Assembly (NCBI RefSeq): GCF_003205195.1
Contig: NZ_QJRY01000005.1
Coordinates: forward strand, 248,001 to 312,000
DNA length: 64,000 nucleotides
Direction of reading: 5' to 3'
From: Peteryoungia wuzhouensis
GTDB lineage: Bacteria > Pseudomonadota > Alphaproteobacteria > Rhizobiales > Rhizobiaceae
The notes under the pieces are model-generated. The model was not told the DNA's origin, did not search any database, and saw nothing but the letters and a program-made list of their open reading frames with translations. Every line of letters starts with the position of its first letter. Positions within the stretch are counted from its first letter, which is position 1. The position numbers were made by a program, and so were the translations under genes. Shown in pieces: positions 50,660 to 59,583 of this stretch.

Positions 50660-51622
50660 ATGAATATTGTACGCAAGCTCGCGCTTAGCGCGAGCGTGAT
50701 TGCACTTAGCTGCACTGCTGCCATGGCTGCAGATCTGACAGTCGGTTTTTCTCAGATTGGTTCCGAGTCCGGTTGGCGCGCGGCTGAAACTTCCGTCACC
50801 AAGCTCGAAGCCGAAAAGCGTGGCATTACCCTAAAATTTGCAGATGCTCAGCAGAAGCAGGAAAACCAGATCAAGGCACTTCGCGGCTTTATCGCTCAGG
50901 GCGTTGACGCCATTCTCGTTGCGCCCGTTGTCGCAACCGGTTGGGAAGACGTGCTGACGGAAGCCAAGGAAGCCAAGATCCCGGTCATCCTGCTCGACCG
51001 TGGTGTGGACGCGCCGCAGGATCTTTACCTGACGTCTGTCGCTTCCGACCAGGTCAAGGAAGGTCGCGTTGCCGGCGAGTGGCTGGTCAAGACGGTCGGC
51101 GACAAGCCGTGCAAGGTGGTCGAACTGCAGGGTACCGTCGGTTCGACGCCTGCGATCAACCGCAAGAAGGGCTTCGAAGAAGCCATTGCCGGCAAGTCGA
51201 ACATCACGATCGCTCGCAGCCAGACCGGTGACTTCACCCGCGCCAAGGGCAAGGAAGTCATGGAAGGCTTCCTGAAGGCCGAAAATGGCGGCAAGGACAT
51301 CTGCGCGATGTATGCCCATAACGACGACATGGCTGTCGGCGGCATCCAGGCCATCAAGGACGCTGGCCTGAAGCCGGGCACCGACATCCTCGTCGTCTCG
51401 ATCGACGCCGTTCCGGATATCTTCGCCGCCATGGTGGCCGGCGAAGCAAATGCCACCGTGGAACTGACGCCGAACATGGCAGGTCCGGCCTTCGACGCTC
51501 TCGACGCCTTCCTGAAGGACGGCAAGGAGCCCGAGAAGTTCATCATCACGGAATCCAAGCTGTATACCCCTGCCGACAATCCGCAGGGTGAATACGACAA
51601 CCGCAAGGGCCTCGGTTACTAA
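50660..51622 (+). CDS. ytfQ: Sugar ABC transporter substrate-binding protein (YtfQ-like)
   Basis: A 320-residue periplasmic binding protein with signal peptide (ending AAMA before ADLTVGFSQ). The FSQIGSESGWRAAETSV start, PVILLDRGVD, and DILVVSIDAVPDIFAAM are typical of the YtfQ group, which in E. coli binds galactofuranose. The ATG at 50660 follows GGGAGGACATC. It heads an operon with the ATPase and two permeases in the YtfQ-YtfR-YtfT-YjfF order. The ligand in this organism may differ. Confidence 0.88.
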   Translation: MNIVRKLALSASVIALSCTAAMAADLTVGFSQIGSESGWRAAETSVTKLEAEKRGITLKFADAQQKQENQIKALRGFIAQGVDAILVAPVVATGWEDVLTEAKEAKIPVILLDRGVDAPQDLYLTSVASDQVKEGRVAGEWLVKTVGDKPCKVVELQGTVGSTPAINRKKGFEEAIAGKSNITIARSQTGDFTRAKGKEVMEGFLKAENGGKDICAMYAHNDDMAVGGIQAIKDAGLKPGTDILVVSIDAVPDIFAAMVAGEANATVELTPNMAGPAFDALDAFLKDGKEPEKFIITESKLYTPADNPQGEYDNRKGLGY

Positions 51623-51638
51623 GGTAACCCTCCCGGAG

Positions 51639-51668
51639 CGACCCCGTCATTTCCTGGTGACGGGGTCG
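51639..51668 (+). terminator. Hairpin between ytfQ and ytfR
   Basis: Perfect 11-bp arms (CGACCCCGTCA and TGACGGGGTCG) around an 8-base loop, 16 bp past the ytfQ stop codon. Like the hairpin at 1942-1974 it likely protects the binding-protein mRNA or reduces read-through to the ATPase. Confidence 0.65.
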
Positions 51669-51727
51669 TTGCCGCTTTCATCGGACCGCGTCCGGAGATA
51701 GCTTCGTGGGAGAGGGGGAAGAGGCAC

Positions 51728-53251
51728 ATGACCGACAATCCATCCATCGTGCTCGCCGCTGCGGGCATCATCAAGACGTTCGGCAATCACACGGCGCTGG
51801 ACAAGGTCGACATCGCGTTCCATCGCGGCGAGATCCACGCTTTGCTCGGTGAAAACGGTGCCGGCAAGTCGACGCTGATCAAGATCCTCACGGGTGCTTA
51901 TATTCCTGACGGCGGGACGATCACGGTCGATGGCGAGGCCGTGAATTTCACGACGCCGCAGCAGGCCCAGGCGCTCGGCATCGGTACCGTCTACCAGGAG
52001 GTGAACCTCCTGCCGAACATGACCGTCGTCGACAATCTCTTCATCGGTCGGCAGCCGGTCAGCCGCTTCGGTCTGGTCGACAAGCGCCAGATGGAGCGCA
52101 AGTCGCGTGAAATTCTTGCGACCTACGGCCTCGATATCGACGTCAAGGCCGAGCTTTCCACCTTCTCCGTCGCCGTGCAGCAGATCATCGCGATCGCGCG
52201 GGCGGTGGAGCTTTCAGGCAAGGTTCTCATTCTCGACGAGCCCACCGCCAGCCTCGACCGGTCCGAAGTGGAGAAGCTGTTCGGCATCATTCGACAGCTG
52301 CGCGACCGCGGTCTGGCCATCGTTTTCATCACCCATTTCCTCGACCAGGTGTTCGAACTCTCCGATCGCGTGACGGTCCTGCGCAACGGCCGGCTTGTCG
52401 GCACGGAAGCCATTGCCTCGCTCGACCGCACCAGCCTGGTCCGCATGATGCTGGGCAAGGATCTCGCCTTCCATCATCCCGACGTTGTCGGTGAAGAAGC
52501 CGAGGTCGGCGAAACGCTGATGACGTTCGAGAACTTCGGATTGACCAATACGGTGCGTCCCTTCGACCTCAAGATCCATCGAGGCGAAGTCGTCGGTGTG
52601 GCCGGATTGCTGGGGTCCGGCCGCACCGAGATGGCGCGGCTTATGTTCGGCATCGATCAGGCCGACAGTGGCTCGATCAAGATCGACGGCGCGACGCGCC
52701 AGGTGCGCAATCCGCGCGATGCCGTCGAGCTCGGCTTCGGCTTCTGCCCGGAAGACCGCAAGATCGACGGCATCTTCGGCGATTTGTCCGTGCGCGAGAA
52801 TATCGTCATTGCCATGCAGGCGCGGCTCGGCTGGTTCAAGGCGCTCAACCGCGACGAACAGCTGGAGATCGCCGGCAATTTCATCGAGGCGCTCGACATT
52901 CGCACGGCCTCTGCCGAGCTGCCGGTCAAGCTCCTCTCCGGCGGCAATCAGCAGAAGGTGATCCTCGCCCGCTGGCTCGCCACCGATCCGCGCTTCCTCA
53001 TCCTCGACGAGCCGACGCGCGGCATCGATGTCGGCGCCCATGCCGAGATCGTGCGCATGATCAGCCGGTTGCGGGAAGACGGGTTGGCGCTCGTGGTCAT
53101 CTCGTCCGAGCTCGACGAAATCGTCAGCTATTCCTCGCGTGTCGTCGTCATGCGCGATCGCAAAATGGTCGCCGAACTGCATGGCGCCGATATCACTCCC
53201 GGCGTCATCGTCCAGACCATTGCCGCCCAACCGGCGGAGGTCGAGGCATGA
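51728..53251 (+). CDS. ytfR: Sugar ABC transporter ATP-binding protein (YtfR-like, two ATPase domains)
   Basis: A 507-residue double ATPase of the carbohydrate uptake type. First half: GENGAGKSTL and VLILDEPTASLD; second half: GLLGSGRTE, LSGGNQQKVILARWLA and FLILDEPTRGIDVG. It drives uptake with the two permeases that follow. Its stop codon overlaps the start codon of the first permease by 4 bp (ATGA), indicating coupled translation. Confidence 0.9.
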   Translation: MTDNPSIVLAAAGIIKTFGNHTALDKVDIAFHRGEIHALLGENGAGKSTLIKILTGAYIPDGGTITVDGEAVNFTTPQQAQALGIGTVYQEVNLLPNMTVVDNLFIGRQPVSRFGLVDKRQMERKSREILATYGLDIDVKAELSTFSVAVQQIIAIARAVELSGKVLILDEPTASLDRSEVEKLFGIIRQLRDRGLAIVFITHFLDQVFELSDRVTVLRNGRLVGTEAIASLDRTSLVRMMLGKDLAFHHPDVVGEEAEVGETLMTFENFGLTNTVRPFDLKIHRGEVVGVAGLLGSGRTEMARLMFGIDQADSGSIKIDGATRQVRNPRDAVELGFGFCPEDRKIDGIFGDLSVRENIVIAMQARLGWFKALNRDEQLEIAGNFIEALDIRTASAELPVKLLSGGNQQKVILARWLATDPRFLILDEPTRGIDVGAHAEIVRMISRLREDGLALVVISSELDEIVSYSSRVVVMRDRKMVAELHGADITPGVIVQTIAAQPAEVEA

Positions 53252-54288
53252 AAAGGCTTTCCATGTCCCGCATCATTTCCCCGCAGCTCCTGGCGCTTGC
53301 CGGCGTGCTGTTTTTCAACTGGGTCGTCTTTCCCGGCTTCTTCAACATCACCTGGCAGGATGGTCGTCTGTTCGGCAGCCTCATCGACGTCATTAATCGC
53401 GGTGCGCCTGTCGCAATCCTCGCGATCGGGATGACCGCGATCATCGCGACCAAGGGCGTGGACCTGTCGGTCGGTGCCGTGATGGCGGTTGCCGGTGCTG
53501 TTGCCGCGACCTGTGCGGTTGCAGGTCAGCCACTGATCGTGACGCTTCTCGCCGCTCTTGCCGTCGGCATCCTCTGTGGTCTCTGGAACGGCATCCTTGT
53601 CGCCTATCTCGGAATCCAGCCGTTCGTTGCGACGCTGGTGCTGATGGTGGCGGGGCGAGGCGTGGCACAGTTGATCACCGAAGGGTCGATCGTGACCTTC
53701 TCCGACCCCGCGCTGATCTTCGTCGGCACCGGCTCGCTGTTCGGCCTGCCGATGCCCGCCGTCATTGCCATCGTGCTGATGATTGTCGCGCATCTCTTCA
53801 TGCGCCGCACCGCGATCGGTCTCTTCATCGAGGCGATCGGGATCAACCTGTCGGCGGCGAACTATACCGGTCTGCGCAGCAAGGTCGTCATTCTCTGCAT
53901 CTATGCCTTTGGTGGCTTCTGCGCCGCGACGGCCGGCATCATCGCCGCCGCCGACATCCGTGGCGCGGACGCCAACAATGCCGGCCTCTGGCTTGAGCTC
54001 GATGCGATCCTCGCCGTCGTGATCGGCGGCACCTCTTTGCTGGGAGGTCGTTTCTCCATTCCGATGTCGGTGCTTGGCGCCATTATCATCCAGGCCATGA
54101 ACACGGGCGTTCTCGTGTCGGGTTTCCCACCGGAATTCAACCTGATCGTCAAGGCCGGCATGATCATCATCATTCTGGTGCTGCAGTCCGCCCGGATCGC
54201 CCAGGTGCTCGGACGCAAGTTCGGCCCTCGCCAGCCGGCCGCCCCTGCGACCCAGACTTCAAGCCAAACTTCGGGACAGGCACGATGA
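53248..54288 (+). CDS. ytfT: Sugar ABC transporter permease (YtfT-like)
   Basis: A 346-residue RbsC-type permease with eight or more hydrophobic segments. Family motifs are GMTAIIATKGVDLSVGAVMA and VIGGTSLLGGRFSIPMSVLGA. It overlaps both neighbours by 4 bp, as expected for a heterodimeric permease pair made in equal amounts. The polar tail (RQPAAPATQTSSQTSG) is probably cytoplasmic. Confidence 0.9.
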   Translation: MKRLSMSRIISPQLLALAGVLFFNWVVFPGFFNITWQDGRLFGSLIDVINRGAPVAILAIGMTAIIATKGVDLSVGAVMAVAGAVAATCAVAGQPLIVTLLAALAVGILCGLWNGILVAYLGIQPFVATLVLMVAGRGVAQLITEGSIVTFSDPALIFVGTGSLFGLPMPAVIAIVLMIVAHLFMRRTAIGLFIEAIGINLSAANYTGLRSKVVILCIYAFGGFCAATAGIIAAADIRGADANNAGLWLELDAILAVVIGGTSLLGGRFSIPMSVLGAIIIQAMNTGVLVSGFPPEFNLIVKAGMIIIILVLQSARIAQVLGRKFGPRQPAAPATQTSSQTSGQAR

Positions 54289-55265
54289 ATCCGCGTTATC
54301 GCCCTCTCGCCGCGACCACCCTCATCTTCGTGATCGCCTATGCCGTGTGCATCTTCCAGTATCCCGGCATGTGGTCGACACGCGTCTTCGGCAATTTCCT
54401 GACCGACAACGCCTTTCTCGGGATTGCCGCCGTCGGCGCCACCTTTGTCATCCTTTCCGGCGGGATCGATCTCTCCGTTGGTGCCGTGATCGGCTTGACC
54501 GGCGTTGTCACCGCCATCCTGATTTCCTGGGTCGGCATGCATCCTCTGGCGGTCTTTGCCATCGTGCTGGTTCTGGCGGCCGCCTTCGGTGCCTCTATGG
54601 GTGCGGTCATCCACTTCCTGCAGGTGCCGCCCTTCATCGTGACGCTGGCCGGCATGTTCCTTGCCCGTGGTTTCGCGTCGGTTCTCAGCCAGGATTCGAT
54701 CCCGATCGATCACGAGTTCTACCGGACGATTTCCAGCCTATACTACAAGCTACCGGGTGGCGGGCGCCTCAGCGCCATCGGTCTGCTGATGCTTGGCACC
54801 TTCCTGATCTGCGGTTTCATCGCCCACAAGACCCGCTTCGGATCCTATGTCTATGCGATTGGCGGCAATGCCACCTCGGCTTCGCTGATGGGGGTGCCGA
54901 CCGGCCGCGTGACTGTCGGCATCTATGCCCTGTCGTCCTTCCTTGGCGGTCTCTCGGGCATCGTCTATTCGCTCTACACCTCTGCCGGTTACCCCTTGGC
55001 GGCGGTGGGCATCGAACTTGACTCGATTGCAGCCGTGGTGATAGGCGGAACCCTATTGACGGGCGGTTATGGTTTCATTTTCGGAACCCTGATCGGGGTC
55101 ATGCTGCAGGGCCTTGTCCAGACTTACATCGTCTTTGACGGAACACTCTCCAGCTGGTGGACCAAAATCGCCATCGGGTTCTTGCTCTTCATGTTCATCC
55201 TGCTCCAGAAACTGGTCTTCAACGCACAGACCGGGCGGGCTCGGTTGAAGAAGGGCCCTGCATGA
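54285..55265 (+). CDS. yjfF: Sugar ABC transporter permease (YjfF-like)
   Basis: A 326-residue RbsC-type permease, partner of the preceding gene. Diagnostic segments are ILSGGIDLSVGAVIGLTGVV and VVIGGTLLTGGYGFIFGTLIG. Start and stop codons overlap the neighbouring genes by 4 bp. The C-terminus after the last segment is short and basic (RARLKKGPA). Confidence 0.9.
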   Translation: MNPRYRPLAATTLIFVIAYAVCIFQYPGMWSTRVFGNFLTDNAFLGIAAVGATFVILSGGIDLSVGAVIGLTGVVTAILISWVGMHPLAVFAIVLVLAAAFGASMGAVIHFLQVPPFIVTLAGMFLARGFASVLSQDSIPIDHEFYRTISSLYYKLPGGGRLSAIGLLMLGTFLICGFIAHKTRFGSYVYAIGGNATSASLMGVPTGRVTVGIYALSSFLGGLSGIVYSLYTSAGYPLAAVGIELDSIAAVVIGGTLLTGGYGFIFGTLIGVMLQGLVQTYIVFDGTLSSWWTKIAIGFLLFMFILLQKLVFNAQTGRARLKKGPA

Positions 55266-55996
55266 GTGAGCCGGGGAGCCTTCTTCGCTCCCTGTCCGGG
55301 CGGTCGACGGCACGTAACTTCCATTCGCACGTGATCAATGAAATCGGGGCCGGAGTCATCTCCGGCCGCTATCCGATCGGGACGACGCTCCCGAACGACG
55401 CCGAACTCATGGCCGATTTCGAAGTGTCGCGCACGGTGCTGCGGGAAGCTTTGAAAACGCTGGAAGCGAAGGGGCTCCTCGAAGCCCGCCCAAAGGTTGG
55501 CACCAAGGTCGCCAAGAAAAGCCGCTGGAACCTCTATGATCCGCAGGTTCTGGCCTGGCATCTCGATGCGCCGCCGGATGCGGAATTTCTCTCCGGCCTG
55601 CATGAGGTGCGGCGTTCGCTGGAACCGATTGCTGCGGCCGAGGTGGCGCGGCGGCGCACGGCCGACCAGATCCGCCTGATGCTCTACTGGATCCGGCAGA
55701 TGGAGACGTCGCTCACATCGCCGCAGAATTTTGCGCTGGCCGATTTCGAACTGCATCGCATCATCGCGGATGCGGCTCACAATCCCTTCATTCGCGCACT
55801 TTACGGCGTGATCGAGCTTGCGCACGCCTTCGCCTACCAGCGGCTCGTGGATACGCCCGAGGAGGAGGTGCTGGTCGCCATCCTGGACAAACACAAGATG
55901 CTGGTCCAGCGCATCGAATATGGTGACGAGTCAGGAACGCGCGCCGCCATGCTGGAAACGATCGAGCACGACCGGCAGATTGCCTTGGGCACCTGA
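55262..55996 (+). CDS. GntR/FadR-family regulator of the YtfQ-type operon
   Basis: A 244-residue regulator: winged helix (about 20-85; TTLPNDAELMADFEVSRTVLREAL pieces) and FCD helical domain. It is the last gene of the sugar operon, its ATG overlapping the yjfF stop codon, so it is co-transcribed with the transporter it probably controls. FCD regulators of sugar operons usually respond to sugar acids or phosphorylated sugars. The operator was not identified. Confidence 0.87.
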   Translation: MSEPGSLLRSLSGRSTARNFHSHVINEIGAGVISGRYPIGTTLPNDAELMADFEVSRTVLREALKTLEAKGLLEARPKVGTKVAKKSRWNLYDPQVLAWHLDAPPDAEFLSGLHEVRRSLEPIAAAEVARRRTADQIRLMLYWIRQMETSLTSPQNFALADFELHRIIADAAHNPFIRALYGVIELAHAFAYQRLVDTPEEEVLVAILDKHKMLVQRIEYGDESGTRAAMLETIEHDRQIALGT

Positions 55997-56015
55997 TCCA
56001 TGACAGACGGGCAGG

Positions 56016-56729
56016 TCAGAGTTCCAGTGCGTCCTTGAGCGTGCGCACCTCTGCCACAGAGAGGTCAAGGTCGGCTTCGATGTGGTCGATATGGTGCAGC
56101 ATCAGCCCGGTCGCGTGTTCCACGTCGCCGCGTTCCAGCGCCTTCAGGATCTCGTCGTGCTCGTCATGGCCGCAGCTGGAGACGCCGGTGCGGCCATAAA
56201 GCGCGATGACGAGGGAGGAACGGGCCACCAGTTCGTCCATGAACTTTTCCAGCACCTGGTTTCCGGCGACCTTGGCCAGCATCAGATGGAAATCGCCGGA
56301 TGCCTTGATCTCTGCTCTGCGGGCGGATGCGCCGCGTTCGGCGCGATAGCGGGCTTCTTCCTTCAGATGCTCGCGAAAGGCTGCGATCTCTTCGGCCGTG
56401 ATCCGTTCGGACGCGGCTGCAATGATGCCGGCCTCGATCAGGCGTCGGGAGGCAAAAACCTGGCGGGCTTCTTCGGTGCTCGGATTGGAGACGAAGGCGC
56501 CGCGATTGCGCTCGGTGCGGACAAGCCCCTCGAAGGCCAGCATCTGCAGGGCATCGCGCACCACCGTGCGGCTGACGTCGAACAACGTGCCGACCTCCGC
56601 TTCCGACAGTTTCGTGCCGGGCGCCAAGCGACGGTCGACGATCGCATCGCGCAGCGCATCCCGGATTGCGCGGGCGCGGTCTTCCTGGTTCGGGTCGAGA
56701 TGTCGGCGCAACGAGTTCTTCGCGTTCAT
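56016..56729 (-). CDS. GntR/FCD-family transcriptional regulator
   Basis: A 237-residue FCD-type GntR regulator (helix-turn-helix in KLSEAEVGTLFDVSRTVVRDAL; histidine-bearing FCD helix GDFHLMLAKVAGNQ). It is divergent from the PotABCD-like operon at 56988 with a 258-bp region between that holds several palindromes. It is therefore the likely regulator of that operon; the effector is unknown. Confidence 0.88.
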   Translation of the reverse strand: MNAKNSLRRHLDPNQEDRARAIRDALRDAIVDRRLAPGTKLSEAEVGTLFDVSRTVVRDALQMLAFEGLVRTERNRGAFVSNPSTEEARQVFASRRLIEAGIIAAASERITAEEIAAFREHLKEEARYRAERGASARRAEIKASGDFHLMLAKVAGNQVLEKFMDELVARSSLVIALYGRTGVSSCGHDEHDEILKALERGDVEHATGLMLHHIDHIEADLDLSVAEVRTLKDALEL

Positions 56730-56828
56730 GGGTCCATTCCGCTGTCGTTCTTCCTTTTAGCCAGCATGTCGGGCGAGGGGAAGGCCACGAAAAATATTGC
56801 GGCGCTAAATTGCATACAATCTCATATC

Positions 56829-56880
56829 TTGATTGGCATCAATCGACTAATTCGTGTGCATGCATTCGTGCAGGCTGCAC
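56829..56880. promoter_or_regulatory. Candidate GntR operators in the divergent region
   Basis: Two short palindromes: TTGAT-TGGC-ATCAA (56829-56842) and GTGCAG-G-CTGCAC (56868-56880), with TGCATGCA between (56857-56864). Any of them could bind the adjacent GntR regulator; the best match cannot be chosen by eye. Confidence 0.4.
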
Positions 56881-56987
56881 ATTGATGCAGCGACACAATA
56901 TTCCATCCCTGACAATTCAATGGTTTGGCTGGCCGCTGCGCAATTGGCACGGCTTATGCATCGTCTACGGCAGCAGAAGGAGCCGTC

Positions 56988-58076
56988 ATGACGAAAGCCG
57001 CCGAGATCGAACTTGCAGCCGTCTCCAAGGTCTATGGCAACGCCACGGCCGTGCATGCCATCAGTCTCAAGGTCCCGGCCGGCACCTATTGCTGCCTGCT
57101 GGGCCCCTCCGGCTGCGGCAAGACGTCGACGCTTCGGATGATCGCGGGCCATGAGAGTGTCTCGTCCGGCGACGTGATCTTCGGCAATGCCAATGTCACC
57201 GATCTGCCGCCGGCCAGCCGGGGAACGGCGATGATGTTCCAGTCCTATGCGCTCTTTCCGCATCTTGATCTTGTCGACAATGTCGCCTTCAGTTTGAAGA
57301 TGAAGGGTGTCGACAAGGACACCCGGCGCCGCGAGGCGATGGAGATGCTGAAGCTGATGCAGCTGGAGCCCTATGCCAGCCGCCGCCCGGCGCAGCTCTC
57401 GGGTGGCCAGCAGCAGCGCGTGGCGCTGGCCCGCGCACTGATTACCAAGCCCGAGGCGCTGCTGCTCGACGAGCCGCTCTCGGCGCTCGATCCCTTTCTC
57501 AAGATCCGCATGCGGGCGGAGTTGAAGAAGCTGCAGACGACGCTCGGCATCACCTTCGTGCACGTGACCCATAGCCAGGAAGAGGCGATGGCGCTGGCAG
57601 ACCTCATCGTCGTGATGAACGAGGGTCGTATCGAGCAAGCGGCGACGCCGCGCACGGTGTTCGAAAAGCCGGCCACCGGTTTCGTCGCTCGTTTCATGGG
57701 GGACCACAACGTGCTGTCAGGCCGGATCGTTGAGCGCGAGGCGGACGGGCTCTTCATCGAGGTCGTCGGCGGCGGGCGCTTCTATGCCGGCGGCACAGCG
57801 CCCGCAGAACAAGACACTGCCGAGATCGCCATCCGGACCGACCATGTCCGGATCGGACCGGCCTCGGTTGCGGGCCTCAGCTTCGATGGCATTGTCTCCA
57901 ATGTCGAATATCTCGGCGCCAAGGTGAAACTGACCGTCACCACGGCCTTCACCGATGAATTTACCGCCGTCCTCAGCGACGCGGCCTTTTTCGCTTCGCC
58001 GGTCAAGGTCGGCGAGGGCGTGACCCTGTCATGGGACAAGCAGGATTCGATCGTCCTCGGGCGTGTCGAGAAGTGA
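56988..58076 (+). CDS. ABC transporter ATP-binding protein (PotA type)
   Basis: A 362-residue ATPase with a C-terminal TOBE domain. Features are Walker A GPSGCGKTS near residue 40, the Q-loop MMFQSYALFPHLD, LSGGQQQRVALARAL and Walker B ALLLDEPLSALDP. The ATG at 56988 follows AGAAGGAGCCGTC; the conserved domain starts ten residues later. The operon carries a Tat-type binding protein and two permeases of the spermidine/putrescine class. The downstream racemase suggests an amino-acid-like or hydantoin substrate rather than a polyamine. Confidence 0.9.
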   Translation: MTKAAEIELAAVSKVYGNATAVHAISLKVPAGTYCCLLGPSGCGKTSTLRMIAGHESVSSGDVIFGNANVTDLPPASRGTAMMFQSYALFPHLDLVDNVAFSLKMKGVDKDTRRREAMEMLKLMQLEPYASRRPAQLSGGQQQRVALARALITKPEALLLDEPLSALDPFLKIRMRAELKKLQTTLGITFVHVTHSQEEAMALADLIVVMNEGRIEQAATPRTVFEKPATGFVARFMGDHNVLSGRIVEREADGLFIEVVGGGRFYAGGTAPAEQDTAEIAIRTDHVRIGPASVAGLSFDGIVSNVEYLGAKVKLTVTTAFTDEFTAVLSDAAFFASPVKVGEGVTLSWDKQDSIVLGRVEK

Positions 58077-58107
58077 AACCAAAACCAATAAAACCAGGAG
58101 AACAGCA

Positions 58108-59397
58108 ATGACTGCCAGCAAGAAGACCCCCAAGGGCGTTTCGCGCCGCACGTTCCTGAAGACGGCCTCGGCGGCTGCCGGCCTCGCCGCCGGTTCCGGT
58201 GCCATCACCGGCTTCCCGACCATCTGGGCGCAGTCCAACATTACGCTCCGCCAGTTCGGCACCGGCGTGTCGAACATCAATGCGATCGCCGAGCAGTGCA
58301 AGAAGGACCTCGGCATCACGCTTGAAATGACCGCGACCGATTCCGACGCTGCCGCCCAGCGCGCCGTGACCCAGCCGAACTCCTACGACATCGCCGACAT
58401 CGAATACTGGATCCTGAAGAAGGTCTATCCGACCGGCGTGATCCAGCCGATGGAGACGAAGAAGCTCAAATATTACGACAAGGTCGTGCCGCTGTTCAAA
58501 ACCGGCAAGCTGTTGCCCGACAGCGTGATTGCGCAGGGCACCGCGCCGCACACCGTGGGTTATGTCGAAAGCAAGGACGCCAAGACCTTTGCCGCCAGTG
58601 AGACCGAACTCTTCACGATGATGCCGACGATCTACAATGCCGACACACTCGGCATCCGCCCCGACCTCGTCGGTCGCGAGATTACCTCCTGGGCCGACAT
58701 CATGGACCCGGCCTTCAAGGGCAAGACCTCGATTCTCAACATTCCCAGCATCGGCATCATGGATGCCGCGATGATCTGCGAAGCCATGGGCATCATCAAA
58801 TATGCCGACAAGGGCAACATGACGAAGGCCGAGATCGACACGACGATCGACTTCCTCATCAAGGCCAAGCAGGACGGCCAGTTCCGCGCCTTCTGGAAGT
58901 CGTTCGACGAGTCGGTCAACCTGATGGCCTCGGGCGAAGTCGTCATCCAGTCGATGTGGTCGCCGGCCGTTGCCGCCGTCCGCTCGAAGGGCATCGCCTG
59001 CAAGTATCAGCCGCTCAAGGAAGGCTATCGCTCGTGGGGCGGCGGTCTTGGTCTCGCAGCCCACCTCGAGGGTGCGCAGCTCGATGCCGCCTATGAATAC
59101 ATCAACTGGTACACGTCCGGCTGGGTCGGCGGCTATCTCAACCGCCAGGGCTACTACTCGGCCTGCATGGAAACCGCCAAGGGCTTCATGACGCCGGATG
59201 AATGGGGTTACTGGATCGAAGGCAAGGCCGCGACCGGTGACATCATGTCTCCGGAAGGCAAGGTCATGGAGAAGGCCGGTGCCGTTCGTGACGGCGGTTC
59301 CTTCGAAGAGCGCATGGGCAAGGTTGCCTGCTGGAACTCCGTCATGGACGAAGACCGCTACATGGTCCGTCGCTGGAACGAGTTCATCGCGGCTTAA
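58108..59397 (+). CDS. ABC transporter substrate-binding protein (PotD type) with Tat signal
   Basis: A 429-residue type II binding protein. The N-terminus has a twin-arginine motif SRRTFLK and a long Ala-rich hydrophobic core, cleaved probably before QSNITLRQFG. The family marks include PTIYNADTLGIRPD and ASGEVVIQSMWSP. The ATG at 58108 follows CCAGGAGAACAGCA. Export in folded form suggests that the ligand site or a cofactor is formed in the cytoplasm, though many such proteins use Tat for other reasons. The ligand is unknown. Confidence 0.88.
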   Translation: MTASKKTPKGVSRRTFLKTASAAAGLAAGSGAITGFPTIWAQSNITLRQFGTGVSNINAIAEQCKKDLGITLEMTATDSDAAAQRAVTQPNSYDIADIEYWILKKVYPTGVIQPMETKKLKYYDKVVPLFKTGKLLPDSVIAQGTAPHTVGYVESKDAKTFAASETELFTMMPTIYNADTLGIRPDLVGREITSWADIMDPAFKGKTSILNIPSIGIMDAAMICEAMGIIKYADKGNMTKAEIDTTIDFLIKAKQDGQFRAFWKSFDESVNLMASGEVVIQSMWSPAVAAVRSKGIACKYQPLKEGYRSWGGGLGLAAHLEGAQLDAAYEYINWYTSGWVGGYLNRQGYYSACMETAKGFMTPDEWGYWIEGKAATGDIMSPEGKVMEKAGAVRDGGSFEERMGKVACWNSVMDEDRYMVRRWNEFIAA

Positions 59398-59413
59398 TTT
59401 TCGTGTGGCGCTC

Positions 59414-59536
59414 GCCCCTCATCCCCCTGCCGGGGCCTTCTCCCCGCAAGCGGAGAGAAGGGGGGAGCCGCCGACCGTGCCACAAGTGTCTTCTCCCCGC
59501 TTGCGGGGAGAAGGTGGCGGCAGCCGGATGAGGGGC
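59414..59536. repeat. Rhizobial RIME-like palindromic intergenic element
   Basis: About 123 bp bounded by perfect 11-bp inverted ends (GCCCCTCATCC and GGATGAGGGGC). Inside are two hairpins built on CTTCTCCCCGC: one with one mismatch (59437-59460) and one perfect (59490-59513). It matches the style of repeats scattered between genes in Rhizobium and Agrobacterium. It lies in the gap between the binding protein and permease genes, where a stabilising or attenuating RNA structure is useful. Confidence 0.82.
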
Positions 59537-59583
59537 AACTCTCTCGGTCCGCACTTTCTCGCAGCGATTGGAGACCTAACGAC

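Noticed and set aside
59398..59583. CRISPR-like repeat array
   Set aside because: Only two copies of a short inverted unit within one palindromic element are present, with no regular spacers and no cas genes.
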